Shown piece by piece: positions 1-12,669 of a DNA stretch of 64,000 bases. The position numbers and the translations under genes are program-made. Source of the DNA: Hermodice carunculata (Eukaryota; Annelida; Polychaeta; Eunicida; Amphinomidae); contig CAXHWN010002441.1 in NCBI GenBank assembly GCA_964020975.1, positions 222,901 to 286,900 on the forward strand. Reading direction: 5' to 3'. A model generated the notes under the pieces. The model was given only the letters and a program-made list of their open reading frames with translations, ran no database searches and was not told the origin of the DNA. Position 1 is the stretch's first letter. Every line of letters starts with the position of its first letter.

Positions 1-73
1 AGACCTTTTAGACCGGATGCACATGTCAGAGTTAAGGAAACACACCTATTTGCCACGCTGTCTCTGTCTCTCA

Positions 74-74
<1 letters not shown>

Positions 75-142
<68 letters not shown>
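75..142. repeat. (TGTC)n followed by (TC)n microsatellite
   Basis: Perfect TGTC repeats pass directly into TC repeats. The array begins the first arm of the 1.65-kb direct duplication described for 75-900. Confidence 0.95.
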
Positions 143-146
<4 letters not shown>

Positions 147-900
147 ACATACTAATGAAAACAAGGATGATCCAGTTGATGAAGACTAAATTCATCAATC
201 CTTCCATCTTAAGGTTTGGAAGCAAGATACACCATTTAATATAATGGCATCTGAAATATATAAAGCGATCCCCTGTATAATGTGTTAGCCACATTGTAAT
301 ATTTGCGTACATCTCCAATAATTAAGTCTCTTTAGAATCAGACTGAGTCAGAAGCTTCCCTAACGCTCAATCCACCCGAAGGAGAGCTATTGCGCTTCAA
401 CGTGCCATCGGGATAGGCCTTCTCCACAAAACTGTATTATACACCTATTTTTAAAGTAAAATGTTAAAGTAGTAATTTATACCTAAGTGCTTTTTTGGCC
501 AATTTGAGCAAACAACCCAAACGATGAGGCAGGCTTATTCAGTTTGTATACGTCAGGCTATCATTCTTTCGTAAACAGGGAAACAATGCATGCAATTCGG
601 TGATGTTATCTGTGGTACCAAACATCGGATAGATTAGATAGCCAAATTACATCAAGGCAAACATTTCCTTGAATGATTGATGTAAGTATTATCCCGAAGG
701 ACCTTCAGAAAATGAAAAATATTGTTATATGCAGGGTAGGCGTACGTCTCTTATTGCCTTTTAAGTCAGCACAATTGGAACAAAAGACATTTTGCACATG
801 GAAAAGTGGTTTTGTCTGTCCTTATAGTCCTTTTACACAAGCGGTGACAGTTCATATCTGGGACGAACAGTCTATGTGGATATGAATAAAATTGAAGAGT
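75..900 (+). repeat. Left copy of a ~1.65-kb-offset direct duplication
   Basis: Several blocks recur in the same order and orientation at 1769-2560. TCCACAA occurs at 423 and 2087, GCATGCAATT at 589 and 2239, and TCAGCACAAT at 766 and 2428, so the offset is 1650-1664. Both copies begin just after a microsatellite. Identity is patchy, so the duplication is old. On the minus strand around 340-430 there is a short coding-like patch (YPDGTLKRNSS), with a diverged counterpart (YHDGTPKVSSL) in the second copy. I do not recognise the protein. Confidence 0.6.
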
Positions 901-1766
901 TAGCAAGCTACTTGCACTTCCTGGTGTACTTTAACAAACCACATGCCCACCATTAAAACATGTTAATGCATGTACAGGCTACGAACCTTTGGTGCATGAT
1001 GTATCGTATTGAAACAAAGCCAATCTAGATTGTCACAACTATTTTTACCTAGCCGTGTAGATGGAGTTCCAACTTAACTTTTCATTTTACGAAAGGAAAT
1101 GAAGCTGATAACATATATGTGCATTTTCCTATTTCCTTTGGATGAAAGGTGTACGTCGTTGGTTAATCCAGATTCGAGCGTACACGATCACGAAATAGGG
1201 AGAGACAAAGCAGAAGAGAGTGATAGAGAGAATGAAGAAAGCCAACGAATTCGAGTGAAAACAGCACTTGTATTTTTCAAATATATGTATATATGTATGC
1301 AGCGCTGTCAACGAGAGAGTGAACATACGAGTAGAGAGTGAAAAATACAACAATTCTATGGAAAACGGATTTTCTTGTATCAACGGTATATGAAGTGAAA
1401 TACCACAAGAACAATAGGGCTTTACATAGGCATCCCCTGTTCCCAAATCAGTTTTGAGAAGCAATAATTTTAAGCCATCAAGCACATAGAGTCCACAATT
1501 GCTTTCAGGTTGAGGACATTTTGAAAATGAATATGTTCATACATAATCCAGACGAATAGGATAGATGAAATGGGCACATCCTTGAATAAGAGGTAATTGG
1601 GACTATCACCACTGGTCCTAGACATTATGATATCATGGTAAATTGTGTTAAAAGCCCTACCCATAACATCATGGTACATCAAAAAAGCTGTTAGACGTCA
1701 CCACACACTAGGGCGTGAATAGCTGATTGCAAGGCGTGTGTAAAAGCGTGACAGGGCATATAAGTT

Positions 1767-1768
<2 letters not shown>

Positions 1769-1850
<82 letters not shown>
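1769..1850. repeat. (TCTA)n microsatellite
   Basis: About 20 uninterrupted TCTA units. It sits at the start of the second arm of the direct duplication. Confidence 0.97.
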
Positions 1851-1854
1851 TTTC

Positions 1855-2560
1855 TATTGGTCTATCTGACAGTAACACATGTCGATTAAAAAGGAAGGCC
1901 CAGTTGATTAAAACTCGATTTATCAAGTCTGCAAACATGCTTTGAGAGCTGAAACCGCAAGAAACACCACTTTAAATAGTGTCGTCTAAAATATAGAAAA
2001 CAGAGTTGAAAAATGAGTTTCTTTTACGCCCCAACGGCCCCCAAACAAGACTACTGACCTTCGGTGTGCCGTCATGGTAGGTCTTGTCCACAATTATCTG
2101 CAAACTTGCTTTTTATGAGAGTGAAATGTAAACAACAGAATGAAGGCACATTTCAAGATTTGAGTGTGAAAATGCTAAGATTAATCGTCATTTTGTCCGG
2201 TTCAGTACACTTTTTCCTTTCATTAACAAGCAAACGTGGCATGCAATTAGGTGAACCTACTTATGTCATAAAGATTAGATAAACAAGATAGCAAAAAATA
2301 TTAACTTAAACATTTCATTGAATTACTTTTGATTTCTAATGTTGCGACAACAGAATTTGGGAAAATGAATAATGTTATCCTCTTCCATATAATGCGGGTA
2401 CCTATATGTCTGTTTTTTTCTTTGAACTCAGCACAATGTGGACACGAGATAAATTATACAGGAAAGCATTTGCATATCCCCTCAAGGTCCTATAAGACCA
2501 GCAGTTGTAGCTCATAGCTGTGATGTATTACTTGGCTGTGATATGATTGTATGGAAGAAA
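1855..2560 (+). repeat. Right copy of the ~1.65-kb direct duplication
   Basis: Homologous to about 150-900 by collinear blocks (see the left copy). The 900-1760 segment between the copies shows no recognisable gene. Confidence 0.6.
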
Positions 2561-2599
2561 AGCAGGTTGTTTTTATTCCCTGGGTCACGTTTGTCGTTA

Positions 2600-5500
2600 C
2601 ATCTGTTTTGAAATACAAGGCTTTAACCACCAAACGCAGAGAGGTCACAGCTACAGATTCTCAAATTTTGCGACGGGTTTGTTTGGCCATGAAAGGACGT
2701 TTGGCCGTACAGGTGCACCTTCCAACCATGCTAAAAAAGTCAGCTGAAAAAAAAAACCAAATATTGTTTACTGTTTGGTTGTATATACTTACACATTATT
2801 ATTAAAATTCCAATCAGCCACGACAAACTGCTATGTGTCTCTGTATTTGTCCCAAAATAACTCTCCCCTCAAAACATTCACCGAATGCTGTTTCAATTTA
2901 TGTATAATCGTTACCTTGACCTTGTAGTGATGCAACCTGTCATGCAACAAAACAAGAGTACATGATCTACTGTTTATAATGATGCACCATAAGAAGAGTT
3001 TAATAATTAATTTTGTTTCACTTAATATTATTCCAAAAAAACACTTATCAAAATTTAAATGTTGTGACCAACTTGCACCTTAATTGGGTGTGCAGAATTT
3101 CTGAAAAAAAAAACCGCTATGACTGCTTCATGACGGCATGTGCCACCCAAATCTTTAACAGGATGAATAATATTTATACAAATTACCCGTACCTGCTGAA
3201 CAGCGCTCGACTTCGTCCAAGTTGAAAGTAATGCTTTGTGGGCAAAATAGCATATGGGACATGTAGTCGATGATTGTTAATTAAATTAATGAGAAAAATT
3301 TTGATAAAGTCTGTTGATCCACCTTTCTCCCACATTCCAAAAGAAGTTAGGTCACATTTTCTTATTTGTCTGTCTTTCCCCCCTTTCATTCGTTGCTTCA
3401 TTGGTTATGTAAAGAACTTCTACAGTGATTTTGCTATGAGTTTCGACGTGCATAATCTATTGAAAAAGCAATTTGCCTGATAATCAACTTGCCGGTGAAT
3501 TTGGTAAAACCTCCACCAGCCATATTTTCCTTTTTACTGCTACAACTAATGCAGAGTATGCAATAATGAGTAAAACCAAAACATGTAGGTGTGCCCCACT
3601 ACGAAACTATGCTATAAAAGTCGACTGACGAAATGGTTTTTGCATGTTTGTTGGTGGAATATGCCGGTGACTGACTACATATTTGCAGCATAGATAGATA
3701 AAATGAATAAGCATTATATGTATTGCTACAAGCGATGTAGTTCTTTACCTGGTAAAAAACAGCCTGTGCAAGCTCGAGACATGATCATCTATACAAGACA
3801 TATAATTTTTCGCTTAGTTTACCTCCTAAACACTCTTGCAAGAACCTAAGTGGAAAGCAACTAGTCCGCATTTAAGGCAAACATAAACTCACTCTTCAGG
3901 AAAAAATCCGAGGGTACCTTCGTATTCAACATTTTGATCCAAACCTGAAGTTGTTTACAGTTGCCTTTTGTGGGTGACTGCCTGTCTCAAGTCAGGAGTG
4001 AAATTTGTTTCTTCACATTGGTATTGGAAGAGAAATGTTAATGCTTTGGCAAGTCTGAAATCTCTTTGCTGTCATTGTTGGGTTTGGAATTAATGAATAT
4101 GGATCATATTTTTCCGTACTATTTAATTCTACTAGAAATCCACAGCTCTAAAATAATGAGGTATATAGAACCTTGAGGTCTATTATAAATTAAAACTTAC
4201 ATGTTTGTGAGGCATCACTCTCACAGCACAAAGCTAACACAGAAGCAAGAGAAAGGTATAGGATGTCTGGTCTCCTAATTATCACTTCGACTTAAGAATC
4301 TTCTCTACTTCCATGTTGAAAAAGCATATCACGTCATGTGTAACCATTCTAAAGGATGGGGGTGGAGGAACAGTATTTTGACAACAAGTCTGTAAAGCAA
4401 CTTTCAGAAAAATCAACAAAGATGCATGGTTTTTAATCACATATCCACCGCTAGGGTACAACACTTGTTTGCAATAAACGAATAGCTGGCCAAGTCTCTT
4501 CCACATGTAATGTTTACATAAAAACTAGCCTGCGTCTTTAGTGTGGCCAGTCGAAAAGCTGGACAAATGTTACAAGAGTAGTGCATTGTTTAATGGGGAG
4601 ATACAGTGGAAACATGACATATTTTGCGCACGATTTTGGTGTTTTAAAAGGGATGATCTCTGCAGAGAGAAGGACTCCTGTACCTTTACTTGTAAGGCAT
4701 AAATACAGGACATATCATTTTGTAATTTACTTTTAAAATATACTATAATAATTAAAATATTTTCGTCACTTAAGAAAGAAAAACTTTTATAACATCATAA
4801 TTTGTTATAGAACTTTTAAATATACCAAAGTGTATGCTACTGCATTTGAATGTAAAAGAACAATGCATATGTCAAAAACGTAAGAATTTTTTTTTCAGCT
4901 TATTTCAGTTTCAGGCCTTAGTGATTTAATCAGTATATATACTGTATCAGACCGCATGATATGACACATATAAAATGGCCACACAAGTTTCTTTGCCAAA
5001 AATGAATTAAAAAAGGAAAAACCTTTGAACTAAATTAAAATCTAGTTCAAGATGATATACACGTACATGTATTTTCAGATTTCCAAAAAATGACTGGATG
5101 AACACGTCAGAATCACAAAACCTGTGAAAAATGAAGCAGATTTTGTCATCCCAAAATAAAAATCATTTCCTGAATGTATACGTATGAAGTAAATGTTGAT
5201 TGTGTGTAAATAGTCTGAATCATATATAGGAATGCCAATAAATTATGTGCGACAAATATCTTACATAGCTTAAGTGACGTAAATGACATTACTTTTGCTG
5301 CATTTGCTATTTGCCCATATTATTTGCATTTCAATGTACAGAACCGCAATTTTTTTATCACAATGTAGAAGTATTTTGACTGATATTATAGGACATATAT
5401 GAAAAACATTTAATTTCAAACTGAATTCGCCAATTTTCATTCCTGTTGAAAAAATATATTTTATCTTTGATATCGGACTGAGCTGTATAGTCCCTTTTTC

Positions 5501-6460
5501 AATGAAATTCAATTAGTAATTTAATCTTGTATTACAATACATAAAAAACAGAGGCATGCTAGAGTGATGGACAGTTGGACAAAGACAAACTATGTTGGGT
5601 TTCCCCTATTATAACCTCCTAAACGTATGGGCTTACACACACACACACACACACACATATGTGCACAGGTTATGCATGGGTATTAATTTTATTCAGCCTT
5701 CTTCATTACTGCTGTCAAACAACATCTGTGATATATTCATCAAACACTTTTTACTATACATTAAGTACAATCTGTACTCCGTGTGTTCTGTTTCAGCGAT
5801 GGAAACACAGATCAATTTAGATCCAGCACATGCCCTTCGTATCCTGTCACTACTTTGCAACGTGGAGGAACATGTGAGAGAAAAGGCATAATGAAGCATC
5901 AATCCCTTGTACATATACATTTTTATTATCATTACCAGTTTGTCATCGTAGTAAATGGGAGTATTATATGACGAAATATAGATCACAAAATGTCCTTGAA
6001 GGCATCTAATACATTTATATTATAGATGTCAGCTTAGAAGAGCCAATGGTGCATTCTGCCTTTCTACCTATTTGTTGTTCTAATCATTATTGTAGTCAGT
6101 GGTAGTTGTAATATTTGGTGATATAAAACTGTAAAAGATTTTTTGAATATTCATCTTGTCAATTAATCCTAAACAGAATTCAACCTGCACAACAATGTAG
6201 ATATGTAAGACCCGCGACTACTGCTAAAACATTTATTTATTAGTTTGTGCGTTTCATAATGAAGCTTAAACCCTTATTTCAGTGTCAGAATCTGTAACTG
6301 AACAATTAATAGGACAGACTTACAAAAATGTTTAACTTGTATTTTTTCAAGGTCTCCCACGTTTAAAAATGAATGTTAAAAATGTTTTCATTTTTTATTG
6401 TATTAACAATCTTCCGTTCCCATATTCTCTATGATTAATACGCATTGATGACCCAGACAC
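2600..6460. other. Intergenic stretch, no supported gene
   Basis: AT-rich unique sequence with only short, compositionally unremarkable open frames. A (CA)n tract lies at 5635-5658. At 5797 a pyrimidine-rich CAG acceptor-like site precedes a short Cys/Gly/Thr-containing frame, which is too little to call an exon. Confidence 0.5.
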
Positions 6461-6469
6461 ACTTAAACA

Positions 6470-6800
6470 CTAAAGGCACTCACAATGCCGTCACGCACTT
6501 GTGTGTCGTGATCTGCAGTAAGTGCCTTTTCCTATGATGACCACTGCATTTATGTATGGTGACCGGTAGAGAGTGCGTATTCTTCTGATGGCCAGTATTG
6601 TATCAAGAGACTTGCAACCCGGCCATAACTGCTGACATAGTCAAGCACAGGTAACCCAATCTTTTTCCAACAAGTCTTTGAGAAGTTCAGTGATTACTGT
6701 GAAGAGCCAGTGTCTCTAAAATCCATGAGAGTGGGCCTGGATTTGAACCCTGCACCACTCGCCGAAAGCAAGGACTATAACAATACGACCACAGCTGCTC
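6470..6800 (-). mobile_element. tRNA-derived SINE
   Basis: Read on the minus strand, the element starts near 6800 with a tRNA-like 5' part. At 6749-6739 it has a perfect pol III B-box (GGTTCAAATCC matches GGTTCRANNCC), preceded by an A-box-like TGGTCGTATTG. A non-tRNA body follows down to about 6470. Inference: a tRNA-related SINE, with its 3' limit set only approximately. The tRNA-like part cannot be a functional tRNA, because a proper anticodon arm and 3' acceptor strand are missing. Confidence 0.6.
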
Positions 6801-7214
6801 TCTTAAATGTTCAAAGAACTGAACATATTAACCAAAGTATGTTTGGACCAACTGAGTACGTTATCTATAGCGGCAATTTAAAGTATATGGATCTAAGCAT
6901 TCTTTGTTATTCGCAATCGAACGTCACATACTTCAGAATGTGAGAATCGGTGAAAAATGCAACTAGGTGGGTAGCGGCTCTGAGGAGTAACAATGGTATC
7001 TGATGTACTGTGCTTATTTCTAATGTCATAAGTGGTGCACTTAAGTGGAAAAAGACATTGGATTAGACGCTGCCACACAGCTACATATGCATGAGGTATT
7101 TGCTAGCACATGTCTGATGGGTACTGCAAAGAGTAAGTGCAATGCACTTTTATGTCTTCACTTGAACACCTCTGACATCAGTAATAAAATGCGGATTGTC
7201 TGTTGTGGTTGAAA

Positions 7215-7715
7215 GAAATATATATATATATATCTACAAATGCGACCATTTTGGCACTTGCATATATATCGACCATTTTGGGACTTACCTCTAATATACA
7301 ATAATTAAATATCTTTTTGTGTCAAATATGTTAATATAGTGCATTTAACATTTTGCACTTATACAGCACACTCTGTATTCAATTCCATTCGTGTACTAGA
7401 AAGTATACATTTCGTGTCCCAAAAAGGTTGTCCCAAAAAGGTCAGCACCGACGGGTCATGCAAAACATCGACCATTTTGGGACCCTGTAAAAATGTCATT
7501 AATTCCATATCCATAGCGTTTGGGGAGCTCGGCCTGAAATAACTTAATGTAAATATGCATAGTAATGCAGATTTAACGCAATTTTTCAGTCGCACAAAGT
7601 ATCGACCATTTTGGGACAAATCGCCCATTTTGGGACATATCAACCATTTTGGGACGTATCGACCATTTTGGGACATATATATATATTTACATCCGACCTT
7701 TTTGGGACTATAGGC
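7215..7715 (+). mobile_element. Repeat with ends built from CGACCATTTTGGGAC words
   Basis: The 15-base word (C)GACCATTTTGGGAC or a close variant occurs near 7243, 7270, 7468, 7601, 7622, 7640, 7658 and 7696, mostly spaced 18-20 bases at the right end. Two inverted versions (GTCCCAAAAAGGT) lie near 7418-7442. Short (TA)n tracts flank both ends (7217-7234 and 7675-7686). A related block in the opposite orientation is at 55690-55945. Most likely a non-autonomous DNA element with subterminal repeats. The spacing, single small block and genomic context argue against a CRISPR array. Confidence 0.6.
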
Positions 7716-7719
7716 TATA

Positions 7720-8530
7720 TGTATAAATATTTATGTGTAAATACATGTATATAAATCTATTTTCACGGGCAGTTCAAAAATTAGGGTGCAGAAACACAAT
7801 AGGCCTAACTTCCAACAAATGATGAATCATTGTGTGAAGGCCGTAGGCCTAACATCTTGAACCTCCTGTGTCAGATTCTCCCAACATGTATGATATCCAA
7901 ATCGGTCGTTTTCTTTACAAAACGACTGAAACGGGTATTTTCCAGTCAGCTGTATAGAAAAGCAAGGTGTCGCAAGGAACAAAACTCAACACACAGCGTA
8001 TCAGTGTCGCTTAAGGCTCCAAATGAGCATAATAATTTATGATGCTCCGTGCCTCCTTTACATACATATATAATCCCTGCATACAAATGCAAAATTAAAT
8101 GCCACTTTAATTTTCGCAGTAGATATCGCGTCTTCGACACGACAGGTTCGAGCCAGTGCTCTGAAGGGTCAACGTTCCGAAGAACAAGTGTGCCGTAGGT
8201 CCGTTGTTTCGAAAACTGGCACATGTTCCCAAGGTTCAATTTGCTGTCGGTTCAGTGTTCGAAGGGGTTAGCGCTCTGAAGTTTCAGGGCTCCGAAGGTT
8301 CAATACAATGGCAGAGGTTCCAAGTTACTTTCTCTCAAATTAGAAGATGATTCTGATTTATCTGTAGGAATTCAGGAGATTGCGCGGACGCTGGGGAGAG
8401 GATTGGCAAGGGGGTGTACCGCCCGCCCGATTCGAGACCTTTTTGTAAATAACAATTAAAATGGTGCATTCTGGTGGTTTAAAATTCAAGAAAACAGCTG
8501 CATTGTAGAAGTCAGACACACCTAATACAC
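7720..8530. other. Intergenic stretch, no supported gene
   Basis: No open frame with recognisable protein similarity. GTTCGAAG/GGTTC-like words recur between 8140 and 8300 (for example AAGGTTCAA, AGGGTTCG-type words), giving a mildly repetitive texture with no clear unit. Confidence 0.4.
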
Positions 8531-8830
8531 AAGTTCATAAGACTTGGTTTTATTCGGTTCACTTCGGGCAGCACACCCTGATTTGTTTACATTTTGTGAT
8601 CCATCACGCTAGCCGGCTTACACGTGGATGAATAAGAAAGTAAGACACAGGGTGTGCTTGGATTTATCTAAAAATCAAACCGTCAGCAAACTATAAATGC
8701 GGGTTTCACCACTGATGTGACACTTTAGGTAAAAAATTTGACTGTTCAACACAATCCATGCTGTAATCACTAGCGTTAGCCGTGGTATCCGTTGTAAACA
8801 TAGGCCTATGACGGCAGGGGTCCGACTCGG
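8531..8830 (+). repeat. Dispersed repeat, copy 1 (inverted partner at 50865-51160)
   Basis: The reverse complement of 50865-51160 aligns across about 300 bases. Shared blocks include TTTATTCGGTTCACTTCGGG, TGTGCTTGGATTTA, TTTCACCACTGATGTGACA and CAGCGTTAGCCGTGG (CTAGCGTTAGCCGTGG in this copy). It has no coding capacity and its TIRs or TSDs could not be identified. Confidence 0.75.
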
Positions 8831-8834
8831 CTAC

Positions 8835-9635
8835 TTGTTGAGTTGACAATCAGACCAACAATGGAATGCGTAATTAATTACGGTCCGGAAAAGTTCCGTA
8901 CAACTCAGCATGAACAGGTCTATTGCCAAACAAAAAAGCATTCGGTCGGAATGGCTATTGTGAGACAGTTGGGCAGGTCACCTATGTTTTGCTCAAACAG
9001 ATCTATTGTAGATGTGGTGATAATTTCTGATTTCATTCGCCTTATCATACGCCTTTGTACTTTTGGGGTCTATGCAGCTCTGATTTCATCATAGGCCTAC
9101 GTTGAATTCCTTGACATGCAAATATCACCATAGAATTCCTCTCTTTTCATTTTGATTTTGCATTAACATTCGCAACTGAGGCAAATTGGGGGATGATGTC
9201 TGATAATTGATCGCTTGGTGACCAAAACAGCTTCCAATTTTGCCCCTTAACATATATGCATGTGCAGATTACCATTTCGTCAGCAGGGACAGGTTCACTT
9301 CGTGCACTAGACACTGACCATAGAAGTAGCCAAATTGTCGAGTGTCCAAAAAATCATCGAGCTCATTAAAGTAAAAATATCACCACTCACGGGATGCTCT
9401 GACGATTCATAAATCTGCTGGTATGACCAAACTAGGATTTGCACGTGTAAAATTGCAGAAAATGGTGAATTTTCGCGGGGCTTCCCGCGGACTAGTATTC
9501 AATTTGAAAGGTCACATGGTCCTTTTTCCTCTGAATTACCAATAATTGTTCTGCATACAATTTTTTTACTGATTTTTAATTGTTTTCCATATCCACACAC
9601 ATCATTGCTATGCCACACACAAAGATAGTATCAAT
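8835..9635. other. Intergenic stretch, no supported gene
   Basis: An 83-codon plus-strand frame at 8843-9094 has no motif that I recognise. Otherwise unique AT-rich sequence. Confidence 0.4.
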
Positions 9636-9639
9636 TATG

Positions 9640-10382
9640 ATAACAAAGATGACATCATACAACCCCAGTGTTTTGTTAAAAAATCTTGCTTGGATTGACT
9701 GTATGATACATCTCTTTCAATTCTAGCTCTGTTTTTCTGGTATGATAGAAAATGTACATATAATTCATCATTTTGCTCACAAGCTTGCACATGAACAAAG
9801 TACTTGCTTGTAAGATGTAATTGGGCAACGCATACGATTTTTCCCTTTATATAAACCAAACATAATTTCAAAGGAAGATGTTATGGCTGAAGTGGTAGGA
9901 ATAGTATTCCACCAATGCTGAACGTTTCTCCAAAATATTTTCATCTGATCACACTCTACAAGTCTATGAATAATGGATTCTGTTGTAAGGCAGTACTCAC
10001 ATATTTTAGAATTAACTAAACCCATGGTTTTAAGTGTAAATTTATGAACAACAAATCTATGGATCAGAGAAAATTGACAAAATTCTAACTCAGTCTCCAT
10101 AGTACATATGTATGAAAGCTGAAAAATGCTCATCTAGTCCGCAGCACGAAAATCAAAAACTTCAGAGCATCTAGTTTGACACACTGGTGCATCCTTCAAC
10201 TTTAAATCAATCGGTAACCAGTATATTTGCTTAGAAGAGAGATGTAGAATAATCTGAGAGGTGTTATCCATGTAAACAACTAGGAAATTTTCTGGGATTT
10301 TTGCATAATCAATTTGAATTTGTTGATTCCGGGACCCAGGCATGGCAGATCGTAGAGAATAGTGTTCCGCAGTGCTAAACAT
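9640..10382 (-). mobile_element. LINE ORF2 3' remnant (C-terminal domain)
   Basis: On the minus strand the conceptual product runs through SSKQIYWLPIDLKLKD, LSYICTMETELEFCQFSLIH, MGLVNSKICEYC and HRLVECDQMKIFW. This is the post-RT C-terminal region of L1/Tx1-like ORF2, including the CxxC...H...C knuckle. It is spread over at least three frames, so the piece has at least two frame changes and is a dead fragment. A second ORF2 piece in the same orientation (12130-12665) carries the N-terminal endonuclease, so both may derive from one insertion whose RT-coding middle has been lost. Confidence 0.75.
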
Positions 10383-10439
10383 TTTTTTTTGTCAATTGTA
10401 TGGTAAGTCAAAGCTGCAAATATTCACAAACAGAATTAT

Positions 10440-10700
10440 CTTCATTTAACGACTGATATCTCTGTTTAAATACAGATATCTGTATCTCTAATGCAGATAT
10501 CTGAATTACAAATAGAGATATCTGTATTTCTAATAGATATCTGTATTTAATTACCAAATACAACTTTCTCTATTTCTAATTCAGACATCTGTATGACAAA
10601 GACAGTTACCTCTTTTACAAATAGACATCTGTATTACCAATTCAGATATCTTCATTTCCAGTCTAATGCCGATATCTGTATAGAAATAGAGATATCTTTA
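10440..10700. repeat. AGATATCT-rich tandem-like repeat block
   Basis: Degenerate units of 20-25 bases are built around the palindrome AGATATCT or AGACATCT, followed by GTATTT or CTAATTC, more than ten times in 260 bases. The same vocabulary forms both ends of the block at 41513-42556. Probably part of a subterminal-repeat DNA element. Confidence 0.7.
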
Positions 10701-10704
10701 TTTG

Positions 10705-11490
10705 TGTTGCCACATGGTAAAGGTACAGTTAATGGTGGATCTGTGTTTGTAGAAAGTAGTGTTTGAAGCAGGGTTGCATAAATACGGGTCCAGAAACTAA
10801 GTTTATTACATCTGGTAAATCAAGCCTTAAACGTTATTTTTTTGTTTCTTTTTTTTGGGGGGGGGGGGGGTGGACTATGCATAGTTACAGCATGGAGGAA
10901 CCATACAGATCTGTATAATACCTCCATGGTTGCAGCTACATATATTCACCAAGCGATCGAAGTTTTGCCAAGTATCATATCTATGTTCTTTATTTAAAAA
11001 ACGGGATTTTCTGAAGGTTTACAAGTGGTTGTTCATGTACATATTCATAGCATAAGTGATGTTTAGACATAGTAAACATGTTGAACATATGTTAAATTAA
11101 GTCAATATTGTTATTATTGATATTGAAAATTATGTACAGTTTTACTGTGTATAAGGTCATATCGAATCAAATCACCCAAATTAATTCCCTCAATCTGTTG
11201 TCTCAGGAGTCCTGTCCAAAGCGGGTTTTTCTACATGTATTTCATGCTGGAAACATATCCATGCTGCATGGGAACAATATCATGACGATAATAACTCATA
11301 ATGCCCTCCTACCACTATATAGCAAGTTGGTGACCATAAAACTTAATCCATTAAATAGTTATTTACCATATGTACCCTGGCCCCAGGCTGTCCAGGATAT
11401 CCACCGTCATATTGTTTGATTTCAGTTGAATAGTGATCGAATAAATGTACGATTGATGTCGTGTGTGTCCTAGCTGGAGCTAAAAATACC
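10705..11490. other. Unassigned sequence with a T-run/G-run junction
   Basis: A run of T passing into about 14 G lies at 10843-10870. No supported gene. Confidence 0.4.
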
Positions 11491-12175
11491 CTAGACATGG
11501 TCTCGGGCTTCTGCCTGTGGACTATGTGTGACATGGACGTTCGGTCCAATGTCAGTGGTCCAGGGGCCTGAAGTGCAATAAATTTTTCCCTCCACAAAGT
11601 TAACTGAATAATATTATGCCAACTACACGGTGTTATTAAGTAGATCCTACTGTTATTTTTTTAACTTGCCGACACTGCCGCCGTGTTGGTTTCAACAGTA
11701 GCAGCTATTGAGTCCTGGCCAGTTCTAATCCCATTATCATTGCGAGTGGAAAGTGGTCTTCGATGAATGCATGGCTATAGTCACTGGCCACTCAAGCGAG
11801 ACAAAGCTGACCGTCTCCCTCCGGCTGCCGAAACCTCGCGCCCTCCGCCTGACGCGGTGCACTGCAATTAACCCTTCATTACACAGTAGCTCAATTAACA
11901 GCTTTTGAAGAGGGGTACGTTATGACTGCTCGCTTGTATGTGTTATAAGAAACACAGTGCAGACCGCCCGGCGCTATTCATCTGGAGTCAATGTTATCTG
12001 GTTATATTCACGTTCCACGCCAATCAGCTACGTAACTTGAAGGGCCTACCTGTATTGTTACAGAATAAGGCTACGACGTGTGTTTACTTAAAATTTAATT
12101 TGGCAATGAATTAGATTTTAAATAAAATACGGAAGACAGTCAAGTGAGACGAGCAAGTCTAGAACAAAAGTACCC
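11491..12175 (-). mobile_element. Non-autonomous TIR element, copy 1 (inverted relative to 48451-49137)
   Basis: The reverse complement of this segment aligns with 48451-49137 over nearly its whole length, with TIR start TAGACTTGCTC at 12175 and shared blocks such as GCACCGCGTCAG and GTTAATTGAGCTACTGTG (forms read on the minus strand). The right terminus is sharp and abuts a LINE ORF2 remnant. The left terminus is less certain: homology is clear to about 11570 and a TAGAC-like end may lie at 11491. No matching TSD is visible for this copy. Confidence 0.75.
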
Positions 12176-12665
12176 CCTCGTTTGTCAAGCTCAGGTATCA
12201 ATACTGTTGAAGTCGGCACCCACTATAATATTCTCTCCAGAAAATTCTGACAACTTTTCAAATACTTTATTTAGAGTTCCACATTGTTCACAATGTACGT
12301 TTTTGTGGGGGCATAAATATTTTTAAGAATATAGCGATTTTCATCAATATTGATATCCAAAATGATAAATCTTCCATCCTCATCCACAATCATATCATTA
12401 AGCCTGTGCTCTATACTATTTGGTATTAGGACGGCAACACTTCTACTGTCGGTGGCTCCATGTGAACAAAAGATAGGTGCCCCCCCCCCCCCACCCATTC
12501 ATTATCCCCCGCCTGTTCTACTTCATGACTGCTGTGGGTTTCCTGTGAAAAGATAATCAATTGGTGAAATTTCAAGAGCCAAGGAAAAGTGAACCTTCTT
12601 TTAAAAGTATGTGCAATGCCTCTTTCATTAAGAGAAAAAAGTTTAAAGCTAAATGCCATATTACA
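12130..12665 (-). mobile_element. LINE ORF2 5' remnant (AP endonuclease domain)
   Basis: Minus-strand frames give LFSLNERGIAHTFKRRFTFP, IIFSQETHSSHE, DSRSVAVLIPNSIEHRLND, DEDGRFIILDINIDENRY, NIYAP and, after a frame change, NIIVGADFNSI and ELDKRGGTFVL. This order (N-RG, QETH, GVAIL-like, ILDI, NIYAP, GDFN-like) is the APE-type endonuclease of L1/Tx1-like non-LTR retrotransposons. A poly-G tract (C run at 12479-12492 on the plus strand) interrupts the frame, and at least three frame changes are present. The remnant ends at the TIR-element boundary near 12176, although conserved codons seem to read on a few bases past it. Confidence 0.8.
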
Positions 12666-12669
12666 CACA

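Noticed and set aside
5783-5895. Short frame after a pyrimidine-rich CAG (SDGNTDQFRSSTCPSYP)
   Set aside because: Isolated, no donor of matching phase and no family recognised.
7215-7715. Regularly spaced CGACCATTTTGGGAC words as a CRISPR array
   Set aside because: Eukaryotic context, gaps of only a few bases between words, mixed orientation and no cas genes.
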